From assembly GCA_030765125.1 (NCBI GenBank), contig JAVCDD010000317.1:1-43941 (forward strand): a DNA stretch of 43,941 nt. The letters are read 5' to 3'. Source of the DNA: Candidatus Hatepunaea meridiana (lineage in GTDB: Bacteria > Electryoneota > AABM5-125-24 > Hatepunaeales > Hatepunaeaceae). Position 1 is the first letter of the stretch; each line of letters opens with the position of its first letter. Below the pieces are notes generated by a model. That model saw only the letters and a list, made by a program, of their open reading frames with translations, did not search any database and had not been told where the DNA came from. The position numbers and the translations under genes were made by a program. Below are positions 7,950-16,176 of this stretch, piece by piece.

Positions 7950-10061
7950 ATGAAACCAAAAACGGTCTTTATAATCCTCATTTGTTTCATTATTTCTAAT
8001 TCAGCATTCGGCGCTACTAATGGAATTGTCTGCAATATGGATCCAACGTTAGTTAGAGACCTTTTCCTGATTGAATGCTACAATTCAGATCCATCGGAGA
8101 AAAACCAACGGCGTCTTAAAGCTTGCGGTATTTCAATCAACGCTGATCCGGAATTGAGGGTATTTTGTCATTTTAAGGATTTACCTTCTGTAAAAGATAA
8201 AAACGATCTTCTTGCCAATAATGTCAAGTTATATGAGCATACATATATTCCTCCTATCGGCGCTCATTCTACAGGTTTTATGCTTGCAGATGTAAGGGTT
8301 TCCAACATACAGAATATACTTAAGTCAGGTAATGTGTCACGAATAACCTCTGCTTATCGTCAATTGCATTCTCTCAATGATAATACCGCTCAGCACACCG
8401 GAGCTGCTGAGGCTTGGGAAGAAGATCCGCCGATTACAGGTGAAGGTGTAAGGTTAGCAATTCTCGATTCAGGATTTCAGTTCGATCACGAGGATCTACC
8501 TAATCCGGTTGTTGCTATGGATTATGCGGATTACCCGGATACTTGCGAGGATGCTACCGATTATATCTCCGGGCATGGAACACATGTAGCCGGCACAGCA
8601 TTTGGTTCAGGTCGTTTGTCAAATGGACGCTGGAGAGGGATGGCTTATGAAGCAGATCCGATTTATCTGAAGATTGGTAATGATTCAACTGCCGATGCAT
8701 CATCAGCGGCAGTTGTCGGCGCGATAAGAGCTGCTGCCACCTGGTGTGAGGCGGATATAATGACCATGAGTTATGGCGGTTCCGACGGTTTTAATGATGG
8801 TTCATCGGCGGAGGAACAAGCGGTTGACTGGGCGGTTGGTGAGGGAACAACGGTATTTATGTCCGCTGGTAATTCAGCAAGCTCTAAGGAATTTTACTCT
8901 GGTGAAGTTGGTGCAAGAGATACTACAGATCTAATACAGATTATAACGAAAGATGTATCAGATCCGACTGAATGGAGTTTCATTATCAGTTGGTATGATG
9001 GTCATGATGAGGATGTTCATATAAATTTATCAGCGCGAATCTTCGATGGTGACAATGAACTCATCGAATATAATGAGATGGATCAGGTTTCCAGCCCAAG
9101 AGGAACTGAAGCGCGTGAATACCTGCCGGTTGAGCCTATGCCGGAAGACAGCACGTCCTTCTTTGTGCAAGTAATAAACCACTCAGACAGAGATCAGCAG
9201 TTTCATATCGTTACGTATAGCGATCACTGGTATGTTAAATTTCGCAGATACAGTCCTCGGTATACAGTTGGATCGCCTTCAACCGCTGATAGCTGTATTT
9301 CCGTAGGAGCCTTTATCGCACGCAACGAATGGCAGGATTTTCTTGGAGAACTGCATTCAATTGCATGGGATACTATAGGTAGAACAACTCACTTCTCATC
9401 CATTGGACCGCGGATCGATGGAGTGTTGAAACCGGATATTACAGCACCGGGGCAGAGGACAATATCCTGTCGTGATGGTTACAATATCAACCTCGGCGGA
9501 TCAGCCGATTACATAATTATATCCAATGACGGAGGAGAGGGTGAACCGGCGGATTATATAGCGATGATGGGAACATCGATGTCCAGTCCTGCAGCAGCCG
9601 GAACTGCTGCATTAATCCTGCAAGCCAGACCAAACTTAAATCCCAGTCTTTTAAGAAACAGAATATTTGTGGGTGCAAGAACAGATAGATTTACAGGTGA
9701 GGTTCCTAATAATGTTTATGGGTGGGGGAAGATTGACGTTATAGGAGCGCTGTCAGTACCTAATAATCAGAATGGTGATTTTGCTTTTCCCAGTAAATGC
9801 AGGTTGGTTAGTGTATATCCCAATCCATTTAACAATGCGTTTAATGTTCAATACTTAGCAAATAAATCAGGTGTAGTTCAATTTATTCTATATGATATAA
9901 CCGGACGCGAAGTCTGGTCGTCAGAGCGTTATCTTTCACAACCAGGAATGCGCAAGTTAATGTTTCATAACAATATGGAAAATGAAGCATCTGGAACCTA
10001 TATGTTATCAGTTATTGATAGGGATAGGAATATTATTAAACCTGTAACATTGATTAAATAG
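7950..10061 (+). CDS. Secreted S8 serine protease with insert and T9SS-type sorting domain
   Basis: This 703-residue secreted subtilase has a signal peptide (MKPKTVFIILICFIISNSAFG) and a prodomain to about residue 140. The catalytic residues are Asp173 (AILDSGFQ), His209 (SGHGTHVAG), Asn308 (SAGNS) and Ser543 (MGTSMSSP). About 140 residues between Asn308 and the later catalytic segments form a beta-rich insert (roughly 325-435), of the kind found in larger surface subtilases. The end carries a YPNPFN sorting domain closing with KPVTLIK. It is less similar to the two upstream proteases than they are to each other. The ATG is preceded by AAAGG eight bases upstream. A terminator-like hairpin and repeats separate it from the previous gene, so it is likely transcribed separately. 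Confidence 0.92.
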   Translation: MKPKTVFIILICFIISNSAFGATNGIVCNMDPTLVRDLFLIECYNSDPSEKNQRRLKACGISINADPELRVFCHFKDLPSVKDKNDLLANNVKLYEHTYIPPIGAHSTGFMLADVRVSNIQNILKSGNVSRITSAYRQLHSLNDNTAQHTGAAEAWEEDPPITGEGVRLAILDSGFQFDHEDLPNPVVAMDYADYPDTCEDATDYISGHGTHVAGTAFGSGRLSNGRWRGMAYEADPIYLKIGNDSTADASSAAVVGAIRAAATWCEADIMTMSYGGSDGFNDGSSAEEQAVDWAVGEGTTVFMSAGNSASSKEFYSGEVGARDTTDLIQIITKDVSDPTEWSFIISWYDGHDEDVHINLSARIFDGDNELIEYNEMDQVSSPRGTEAREYLPVEPMPEDSTSFFVQVINHSDRDQQFHIVTYSDHWYVKFRRYSPRYTVGSPSTADSCISVGAFIARNEWQDFLGELHSIAWDTIGRTTHFSSIGPRIDGVLKPDITAPGQRTISCRDGYNINLGGSADYIIISNDGGEGEPADYIAMMGTSMSSPAAAGTAALILQARPNLNPSLLRNRIFVGARTDRFTGEVPNNVYGWGKIDVIGALSVPNNQNGDFAFPSKCRLVSVYPNPFNNAFNVQYLANKSGVVQFILYDITGREVWSSERYLSQPGMRKLMFHNNMENEASGTYMLSVIDRDRNIIKPVTLIK

Positions 10062-10065
10062 TTCT

Positions 10066-10166
10066 GTTTAGGAAATAAAGGGACAGTATACCTGTTTTTC
10101 TATAGGATGTCGTTATTCCAAAGAGTATTTATAAAAACAGGTATACTGTCCCCTTATTTCCTAAAC
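10066..10166. repeat. Near-perfect 34-bp inverted repeat (family D)
   Basis: Arms at 10066-10099 and 10133-10166 match at 33 of 34 positions as reverse complements. They begin GTTTAGGAAATAA and enclose 33 bases. The arms contain ACAGTATACCTGT, itself nearly palindromic. The element starts four bases after the stop of the third S8 gene. It has the form of a miniature inverted-repeat element. No target-site duplication is obvious. Confidence 0.88.
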
Positions 10167-10219
10167 ACAAACTTATCAAAGTAGAACTATAATCTTAATT
10201 GTTAAATAACCGTAAAAGG

Positions 10220-10248
10220 TTGCAGGAAGGTAAAATATATAGTATCTT
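10220..10248 (+). promoter_or_regulatory. Putative promoter of the HU-like gene
   Basis: TTGCAG at 10220-10225 and TATCTT at 10243-10248 are spaced by 17 bases and end 55 bases before the ATG at 10304. The TATCTTAC sequence is the same as that before mreB at 21325. Confidence 0.5.
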
Positions 10249-10303
10249 ACTACAATTAAGAATTAAAGGAATCTCTAAAGAGTAAAAAAAGAAGGGAAGA
10301 ATT

Positions 10304-10588
10304 ATGAACCGAGCAGATATTATTGAAAACATTTCAAAAAAAACCGGTTTGACACGCACAGACGTATCTGCGGTTTTTGAAGGAATATTGAAAATGATAG
10401 AGTCAGAATTATCCGAAGGTGGGACTGTTGAGCTGAGACGTTTTGGCACATTTAAATGTGTTAAGCGTGCAGCGCGTCGAGCAGTGAATCCCCGTACAGG
10501 TGAGCCTGTTGATGTCGCCGAGAGAGTAGTTCCGGCTTTCAAGTCATCACCGCAGTTGCGTAAAGCAGTTGCTGATGTAAAACTCTAA
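10304..10588 (+). CDS. HU/IHF-family nucleoid DNA-binding protein
   Basis: This 94-residue protein is of typical HU length. It has the N-terminal helical dimer region (NRADIIENISKKTGLT), the strand turn GGTVELRRFGTFKCVKRAARR and the DNA-binding arm with the family motif NPRTGEPV at about residues 66-73. The C-terminal helix follows (AFKSSPQLRKAV). It would bend DNA as a dimer and help compact the nucleoid. HU and IHF subunits cannot be told apart from this sequence. The ATG follows a purine-rich AAGGGAAG. A promoter-like pair lies upstream, and a tiny basic-protein gene lies 46 bases downstream. Confidence 0.93.
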   Translation: MNRADIIENISKKTGLTRTDVSAVFEGILKMIESELSEGGTVELRRFGTFKCVKRAARRAVNPRTGEPVDVAERVVPAFKSSPQLRKAVADVKL

Positions 10589-10634
10589 ATATTAACAGTA
10601 ATTGTATTAATAAACTAAATAAAGCGAGGGATTA

Positions 10635-10730
10635 TTGTCCTGCGGTAAGAAACGAAAACGGCATAAAATGTCTACGCACAAACGTAAAAAACGGCTCCGT
10701 AAGAACCGTCACAAAAAGAAGAACCGCTAA
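10635..10730 (+). CDS. Tiny basic AURKAIP1/COX24-like (bS22-type) protein
   Basis: This 31-residue ORF starts at TTG 10635, four bases after GCGAGGG, and ends with TAA at 10728-10730. More than half of the residues are Lys or Arg (SCGKKRKRHKMSTHKRKKR, then LRKNRHKKKNR). The pattern KKRKRHK-x3-HKRKKR is that of the AURKAIP1/COX24 domain, known in mitochondrial and some bacterial small-subunit ribosomal proteins. A ribosomal role is therefore likely but is inferred from family resemblance. It is easily missed because of its size and TTG start. A composite repeat begins one base after the stop. Confidence 0.75.
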   Translation: MSCGKKRKRHKMSTHKRKKRLRKNRHKKKNR

Positions 10731-10895
10731 GTAGACGCGACACTCCTGTCGCGTGTGTATAAACCACAGATTACACAGATTTAGCATATTTTTTTAACGC
10801 AATCTTTAGAAGCTTAAGCGTTTCTGTCTGCGATTGTTTACGCGACAAGAGTGTTGCGTCTACTAATCTGTTTAATCTGTGCAATCTGCGGTTAA
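10731..10895. repeat. Composite palindromic element (families A and B)
   Basis: The outer family A arms at 10731-10753 and 10841-10863 match at 21 of 23 positions as reverse complements. Family B copies follow inside (10758-10785, AAACCACAGATTACACAG) and outside (10865-10895, in reverse orientation). The element fills the whole gap between the COX24-like ORF and xseA. Its right end reaches into the possible start region of xseA. Confidence 0.88.
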
Positions 10896-10908
10896 AAAGA
10901 GCAGTCTT

Positions 10909-12117
10909 TTGAAAGTTGCAGAGGAAATATACTCGATAAGCCGCCTCACCAGAGTAATACGTAATCTGATAGAAGGCAGTATACCTAATATCTGGGTTGA
11001 GGGTGAGATTTCCAATTATACCTTGAATAGATCAGGGCATCGGTATTTTACACTTAAAGATTCCGGGGCTCAGATATCCTGTACAATGTGGAGAACTCGT
11101 CGAGCGCCAGGCTTTGAATTTGAAAATGGATTGAAGATCAGAGCTTATGGCAGGGTAACAGTTTGGGAGCAGGGTGGACGATACCAGTTGGACGTTCAAT
11201 CGGTTTTACCAGCCGGACTCGGACCGTTGCAAGCTGCCTACGAAGCGCTTAAAGCAAAGCTCAATCATGAAGGTTTATTTGATCAGGAGCGCAAGCGTCC
11301 TTTACCGAAATTTCCAAACGCTATTGGTATAGCCACTTCATCAACCGGCGCTGCAATACGCGATCTGGTCTGGGGTTTCAAAACCCGCTTCCAACCGGTT
11401 GAGCTTTATCTGATTCCGGTAAAAGTACAAGGTGAGGGAGCTGCTGAGGAAATTGTTAGAGCAATTGAAATCTTCAATCAATCCAAACTCGTTGATGTGA
11501 TAGTGGTAGGTCGGGGTGGAGGATCACTTGAGGACCTATGGGCATTTAACGAGGAAGTAGTTATTCGAGCAATTGCCGCATCCGGATTGCCTGTTGTATC
11601 TGCTGTCGGGCATGAGGTAGATGTTACTTTAAGCGACCTTGCCGCCGACGTTCGCGCGCCCACACCAACCGCTGCTGCTAACCTGATTGTTCCCGATGGA
11701 GAGGATATCAAACAGTCGCTTAGAGATAAATCAATCCGGTTTTCGAGGACACTTGATAGGATGGTTTCTATGTGGCGAGAGCGAGTACACGGCTTAGCAA
11801 ATAGCTATGGTATGAAGCGCGTAATTGGCAGAGTCAATGACGAAAGACTTCGTATCGATGATATTTCTGAGAAACTTGAGACGGCATTAATCAGGAAAGT
11901 AACTGAACGTAAACGCAGTTTTGAGGCGATTCGCAATCAGCTTACTGCACTATCACCGAACAGTGTTCTTGATAGAGGATTCTGTGTTGCCCGACAAAAG
12001 GAAGGAACAATCGTTAAAAGTGCAATCCAAATAACCATTGGTGACAAACTCAACCTTTTATTCAAACGGGGATCTGCATTGGCAGCAGTTGAGGAGATAC
12101 ATAAAAATGAACGATGA
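10909..12117 (+). CDS. xseA: Exodeoxyribonuclease VII large subunit
   Basis: XseA with the small subunit XseB degrades single-stranded DNA to oligonucleotides. An N-terminal OB-fold (WVEGEISNYT, GHRYFTLKD) is followed by the catalytic core motifs GRGGGSLEDLWAFNEE and SAVGHEVDVTLSDLAAD-RAPTPTAAA. A helical region and a C-terminal domain follow (LSPNSVLDRGFCVAR). The TTG at 10909 (MKVAEEIYSIS) has AAAGAG upstream and matches where the family usually begins. A GTG at 10879 would add ten residues but lies inside repeat family B and has no ribosome-binding site. The product is about 402 residues, slightly shorter than E. coli XseA. xseB overlaps the 3' end by 11 bases, as expected for a translationally coupled pair. 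Confidence 0.93.
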   Translation: MKVAEEIYSISRLTRVIRNLIEGSIPNIWVEGEISNYTLNRSGHRYFTLKDSGAQISCTMWRTRRAPGFEFENGLKIRAYGRVTVWEQGGRYQLDVQSVLPAGLGPLQAAYEALKAKLNHEGLFDQERKRPLPKFPNAIGIATSSTGAAIRDLVWGFKTRFQPVELYLIPVKVQGEGAAEEIVRAIEIFNQSKLVDVIVVGRGGGSLEDLWAFNEEVVIRAIAASGLPVVSAVGHEVDVTLSDLAADVRAPTPTAAANLIVPDGEDIKQSLRDKSIRFSRTLDRMVSMWRERVHGLANSYGMKRVIGRVNDERLRIDDISEKLETALIRKVTERKRSFEAIRNQLTALSPNSVLDRGFCVARQKEGTIVKSAIQITIGDKLNLLFKRGSALAAVEEIHKNER

Positions 12118-12379
12118 GAATGATGTAAAAAGAAATACTAACAAGCAAAACCAATCTATCGGGAAGTTGACATTTGAAGAAATTTACCAACGGTTGGAAG
12201 CAATTTCGCGAGAACTCGAAGACGGGAGTACTCCCCTTGAGAAATCATTTGTTCTTTTCGAAGAGGGGCAGAAGCTGGTGAAGAAATGTCATCAGATGTT
12301 AGATAATGCTGAAAAACGGCTTAAGGTAATAACAGAAGGCAAGGAAGGTTTTGAAGTGAAGGAAAAAAGTATTGGTTGA
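12107..12379 (+). CDS. xseB: Exodeoxyribonuclease VII small subunit
   Basis: This 90-residue protein has the XseB core LTFEEIYQRLEAISRELEDG followed by S-PLEKSFVLFEEGQKL and CHQMLDNAEKRL, a two-helix bundle that binds XseA. An open frame reaches back to 12038, but the ATG at 12107 with GAGGAG ten bases upstream is the better start. The N-terminal 20 residues are polar and probably disordered. The gene overlaps xseA by 11 bases and dxs by 8 bases. The xseB-dxs neighbourhood is common in bacteria, often with ispA between them; ispA is absent here. Confidence 0.93.
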   Translation: MNDENDVKRNTNKQNQSIGKLTFEEIYQRLEAISRELEDGSTPLEKSFVLFEEGQKLVKKCHQMLDNAEKRLKVITEGKEGFEVKEKSIG

Positions 12380-14330
12380 TATATCACAATATTCTTTGTT
12401 ATCTAAAATTGATAGTCCAATAGATTTGAAACGCTTATCTCCGGATGAGTTGGAAGAACTAACAGGTGAGATGCGTCATTTCTTGATAGATGTAGTATCG
12501 CGAACCGGTGGTCATTTGGGCTCTAATCTTGGCGTGGTCGAGCTTACGATTGCACTTCATTATGTTTACAATGCACCAAAAGACCTTATTGTATGGGACG
12601 TTGGAGCACAGGCATATTCGCATAAAATCCTGACCGGACGGATGAAGCAGTTTGACACCAACCGTCAATATGGCGGTATATCCGGTTTTCCACATCGGGA
12701 AGAGAGTGAATATGATGCTTTCACTGTCGGACATTCATCAACCTCTATTTCCGCAGCTTTGGGAATGGCTGTCGCTCGCGATCAAAAGGATGAAAAACAT
12801 CGGGTACTTGCGGTTATCGGCGACGGTGGTATGACGGGTGGTATGGCATATGAAGGATTAAATAATGCTGGTGTTTCCGGCACTGATCTTACCGTTATTC
12901 TTAATGATAACCGGATGGCTATATCACCGAGTGTTGGCGCGCTTTCACAATACCTCGCTTCAATACGATCACACCTGCATTTTGAAAAGCTGAAGGACGG
13001 GATGTGGCAATTAACCGAGCGTTTACCGAAAAGCGGGAAATTCCAAAAGGCTCTACGCGGGATGGATGTAGGCTTACGGTCAATGTTGGTTCCCGGATTA
13101 TGGTTCGAAAGGCTTGGTTTCCGCTACGTTGGTCCCATTGATGGTCATAATCTGACAGAACTTATTAAGATGTTCAGATGGCTTAAAACCGCATCAGGTC
13201 CCATTGTCGTTCACATCCTTACAAAAAAAGGAAAAGGTTATAAACCAGCAGAAGAAGCGGATACTAATTTTCATGGTGTGAGTAAGTTTAATCCTGTTAC
13301 CGGTCCGGTTAAGGATAAGAATGGGCAGAAAACCTTTGCAGGGCATTTCAGCGGTGAATTGCTCAAGCTTGCAAAGAAGGACGAGAGGATAATCGCCATT
13401 ACGCCGGCAATGTTAGAGGGCAGTGAATTAGAGGAATTTCAGGAAACGCTGCCTGATCGCTGTTTTGACGTAGGCATTACCGAGCAGCACGCAGTGACTT
13501 TTGCCGCTGGACTTGCAACACAAGGATTGATACCTGTTGTTGCCATCTATTCCACGTTTCTTCAACGTGCTTTCGATCAGATTGTTCACGATGTTGCACT
13601 TCCAAATCTGCACGTTGTTTTTGGCGTGGATAGAGCAGGATTGGTTGGCGAGGATGGTCCGACTCATCATGGCGCCTTTGACCTAAGCTATCTGCGACAT
13701 ATTCCAAATTTAACTATACTCATCCCTCGCGATCAGCATCAGCTTATTCTTATGCTCAATGCAGCAATCAAGGAAATTAACGGACCGGTTGCTATCCGTT
13801 TCCCACGTGGAAAACCGCCTGAATTCTCTATTACATCCGGAGTAAAGAATCTTGGTTCTTATGACTCAACTACTAACGTCAGACAAGCAGAATTGTTGCG
13901 TAAAGGTAAGGATGGATTAATAATCGGGAGTGGCATACTACTCGCTGAATGTATAAGCGCTGCTGATGAACTTGCTGAAAACAAAGGATTGAATCTGGCA
14001 GTACTCGATATAAAATGTGTTAAACCGTTAGATGCGGAAACATTGATGGTTATGGCAGCCAGATTTTCACTCTGGTTGACCGTTGAAGAGAATGTCCTGA
14101 TGGGTGGAATGGGAGCTTCATTACTTGAATTTATCAGTGACCAAAACCTGAAGGTAAACGTTAAACGTATGGGATTGCCCGATAGTTTCGTAACTCATGG
14201 TGATCGTGAAAGCCTACTGAAAGAAGTTGGATTGGATGCCAATTCAATTAAGCAATCAGCTCGGCTCTTCTTTAGAAAAACCAGTAGATTGTCACGTAAG
14301 AAATCGAAGGCAGAAGAGTTAGAAGTATGA
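12372..14330 (+). CDS. dxs: 1-deoxy-D-xylulose-5-phosphate synthase
   Basis: Dxs condenses pyruvate and glyceraldehyde 3-phosphate using thiamine diphosphate, the first step of the MEP isoprenoid pathway. The 652-residue length is typical. Visible motifs are GGHLGSNLG (46-54), FTVGHSSTS (near 117), the cofactor-binding segment beginning GDGGMTGGM (150-158) and ending with LNDN-MAISPSVG, and the transketolase pyrimidine-domain DVGITEQHAVTFAAGLA with its activating Glu. DRAGLVGEDGPTHHG and the C-terminal transketolase domain follow. The start is TTG at 12372 with AAGGA eight bases upstream, overlapping xseB. nadK starts inside the stop codon, so the genes are translationally coupled. The organism therefore likely makes isoprenoids by the MEP route. 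Confidence 0.97.
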   Translation: MVDISQYSLLSKIDSPIDLKRLSPDELEELTGEMRHFLIDVVSRTGGHLGSNLGVVELTIALHYVYNAPKDLIVWDVGAQAYSHKILTGRMKQFDTNRQYGGISGFPHREESEYDAFTVGHSSTSISAALGMAVARDQKDEKHRVLAVIGDGGMTGGMAYEGLNNAGVSGTDLTVILNDNRMAISPSVGALSQYLASIRSHLHFEKLKDGMWQLTERLPKSGKFQKALRGMDVGLRSMLVPGLWFERLGFRYVGPIDGHNLTELIKMFRWLKTASGPIVVHILTKKGKGYKPAEEADTNFHGVSKFNPVTGPVKDKNGQKTFAGHFSGELLKLAKKDERIIAITPAMLEGSELEEFQETLPDRCFDVGITEQHAVTFAAGLATQGLIPVVAIYSTFLQRAFDQIVHDVALPNLHVVFGVDRAGLVGEDGPTHHGAFDLSYLRHIPNLTILIPRDQHQLILMLNAAIKEINGPVAIRFPRGKPPEFSITSGVKNLGSYDSTTNVRQAELLRKGKDGLIIGSGILLAECISAADELAENKGLNLAVLDIKCVKPLDAETLMVMAARFSLWLTVEENVLMGGMGASLLEFISDQNLKVNVKRMGLPDSFVTHGDRESLLKEVGLDANSIKQSARLFFRKTSRLSRKKSKAEELEV

Positions 14331-15232
14331 AAAGCATTTCTTTAGGTATAATTGCTAATACTGGTAAACCTGCTGTAACTGAAGTACTTCCACCATTTCT
14401 ATCCTGGCTGAAGAGTAAAAACATATCCTTTGTTGTAGCAGATGATCTTCAACAAATTATAGATATTAGCGATTATGCAAGTGTAGATCTGAAATCAGTG
14501 GCTGCTGATGTTGATTTTGTATTATCTTTCGGTGGTGACGGCACATTCCTTCGAACTGCATATATTATACAGCCTTTTAAAGTACCGATAATCGGTGTGA
14601 ATCTTGGAGCTTTCGGATATCTGGCAGAGGTGAAAATTGATCAGTTAAATAAGCGCATAAACGATCTATTAAATGACAGGTATGTCATTCAAAAACGAAT
14701 TATGCTTGAAGCAACTTCTGGGGCAGATAAACAAGCTAAAGTGCTTTTCGGACTTAATGATATTATTATCGAGAAAGGTGATTTTCCACGAACTATCCGT
14801 CTTGAAACGAGCATTGATGATGAGTATTTGAATACATTTAACGCTGATGGATTGATAGTTTCAACACCAACTGGTTCAACTGGTTATTCACTTTCTGTTG
14901 GTGGACCAATTTTGGAGCCGGAATTAAATGCAATGATAATAAGTCCTATAAATCCGCATATGTTGGCAAATCGTCCTCTTGTCGTTAGTGATAAACGTGT
15001 GGTTTCAATCATAACTTTAAGTGAAGCGGGGGATTTTCAAGTGATTGCTGACGGTCAACGAGTAATCAAACTTAAATCGGGGGATAGTATATCTATTAAA
15101 CGCGCGTCTTTTTATACGAATTTGGTTTTGTTCGGTGACAGCACATTCTATAAATTACTGCGGAATAAACTCCAATGGCGAGATCAATTGTTCGATATCG
15201 ATGATTCTATCGGGGAAACACAAAAACGATGA
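14327..15232 (+). CDS. nadK: NAD kinase
   Basis: This 301-residue cytosolic enzyme phosphorylates NAD to NADP with ATP or polyphosphate. The diagnostic GGDGT motif is at residues 69-73, followed by GVNLGAFGYLAEV. The second conserved region includes NADGLIVSTPTGSTGYS near 172-188 and GGPILEPELNAMIISPI, which form the nucleotide site and oligomer interface. The ATG overlaps the dxs stop by four bases (ATGA), and the stop overlaps ftsY in the same way. The first strand (SISLGIIANTGKP) matches the usual family start. Nothing is unusual apart from its place in this packed cluster. Confidence 0.96.
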   Translation: MKSISLGIIANTGKPAVTEVLPPFLSWLKSKNISFVVADDLQQIIDISDYASVDLKSVAADVDFVLSFGGDGTFLRTAYIIQPFKVPIIGVNLGAFGYLAEVKIDQLNKRINDLLNDRYVIQKRIMLEATSGADKQAKVLFGLNDIIIEKGDFPRTIRLETSIDDEYLNTFNADGLIVSTPTGSTGYSLSVGGPILEPELNAMIISPINPHMLANRPLVVSDKRVVSIITLSEAGDFQVIADGQRVIKLKSGDSISIKRASFYTNLVLFGDSTFYKLLRNKLQWRDQLFDIDDSIGETQKR

Positions 15233-16173
15233 ACCTGCTTACACGTTTTAAGGATGGGTTACAGCGAACGCGTACTCAGACTTTTAGCAAGATTGGAGCG
15301 ATATTCAAGTCGGGGAAACTCGATGAGGACAGCATTGAGGAGTTGGAAGACGCTCTCCTTGAGGCAGATATCGGTGTTAGTATCGTTGATGATTTAATTG
15401 AAAAACTAAAGGATGAGTTCGCCAATCGTAAAAAGGATAAAAACCTAAGTCCTGCTGAAATACTGAAATCCCACCTGATAACTATACTTAACAATAGACA
15501 TCATACAGGTACAGAATCGTGTCAGGTATTAACACCCAACACAACACGTTTTTCACATAAACCGTGGGTTATATTGTTGGTTGGTGTTAATGGATCTGGT
15601 AAAACAACAACAGCAGGTAAACTGGCATATTATTATGGACTTCAAGGAAAGAAATCGGTTATAGCTGCATGCGATACATTCAGAGCTGCCGCTGTTGAAC
15701 AGATTGAAGTGTGGGCACAACGAGGGGGAGCCAGACTAGTTAAACAGAAAAGCGGCGCGGATCCGGCATCGGTTGCTTATGATGCTTACAAATCAACACA
15801 AGCTCGTAGTGAAGATCTGCTTATTGTAGATACTGCGGGTCGGTTACAGTCTAAACGTAATCTTATGGAGGAATTAGGTAAAGTTGCGCGGGTTCTGAGG
15901 AAACATGATCCGACCGCCCCACATGAAGTTTTGTTAGTGATAGATGCCACTACAGGTCAGAATGGTCTGTCTCAGGCGAGAGGATTTACTTCTGTTGCCG
16001 GTGGAACTGGGTTAATTATTACAAAGTTAGACGGAACAGCAAGAGGTGGAGTAGTTGTTCCTATTCAGAGCGAACTTGGATTGCCTGTTGAATTTATAGG
16101 GTTAGGCGAAGGCGTCGATGATCTTCATCCGTTTGATGCAAAGGTATTTGTTAATGCTATATTTGAGGAATGA
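15229..16173 (+). CDS. ftsY: Signal recognition particle receptor FtsY
   Basis: FtsY is the SRP receptor GTPase that docks ribosome-SRP complexes at the inner membrane. The 314-residue protein is a compact NG-domain form without a long acidic A domain. The helical N domain (1-90) is followed by the G domain with P-loop GVNGSGKTT (119-127), DTFRAAAVEQ (149-158), DTAGR (201-205), TKLDGTARGG (265-274) and the closing GLGEGVDDLHPF. At residues 99-106, between the N and G domains, the peptide QVLTPNTT is encoded by a palindromic repeat also found in a glycosyltransferase at 32309. The site is a linker, so function is probably kept. The gene overlaps nadK by four bases. Confidence 0.97.
   Translation: MNLLTRFKDGLQRTRTQTFSKIGAIFKSGKLDEDSIEELEDALLEADIGVSIVDDLIEKLKDEFANRKKDKNLSPAEILKSHLITILNNRHHTGTESCQVLTPNTTRFSHKPWVILLVGVNGSGKTTTAGKLAYYYGLQGKKSVIAACDTFRAAAVEQIEVWAQRGGARLVKQKSGADPASVAYDAYKSTQARSEDLLIVDTAGRLQSKRNLMEELGKVARVLRKHDPTAPHEVLLVIDATTGQNGLSQARGFTSVAGGTGLIITKLDGTARGGVVVPIQSELGLPVEFIGLGEGVDDLHPFDAKVFVNAIFEE
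15519..15545. repeat. Palindromic repeat (family H) in frame inside ftsY
   Basis: The core GGTATTAACACC is palindromic at all but one pair, with CGTGT on the left and ACACG on the right. It matches the 32309-32336 palindrome (CAGGTGTTAACACCTG core) at 11 of 12 central positions. It is read in the same frame in both places, giving QVLTPNTT here and QVLTPDAT there. Confidence 0.7.
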
Positions 16174-16176
16174 TTT

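Noticed and set aside
10195..10542. 115-residue reverse ORF over the HU-like gene
   Set aside because: It overlaps a clear HU family gene and its promoter on the other strand and has no recognisable domain.
12038..12106. Longer N-terminus for XseB
   Set aside because: The extension lies in xseA coding sequence and lacks a ribosome-binding site, whereas ATG 12107 has GAGGAG.
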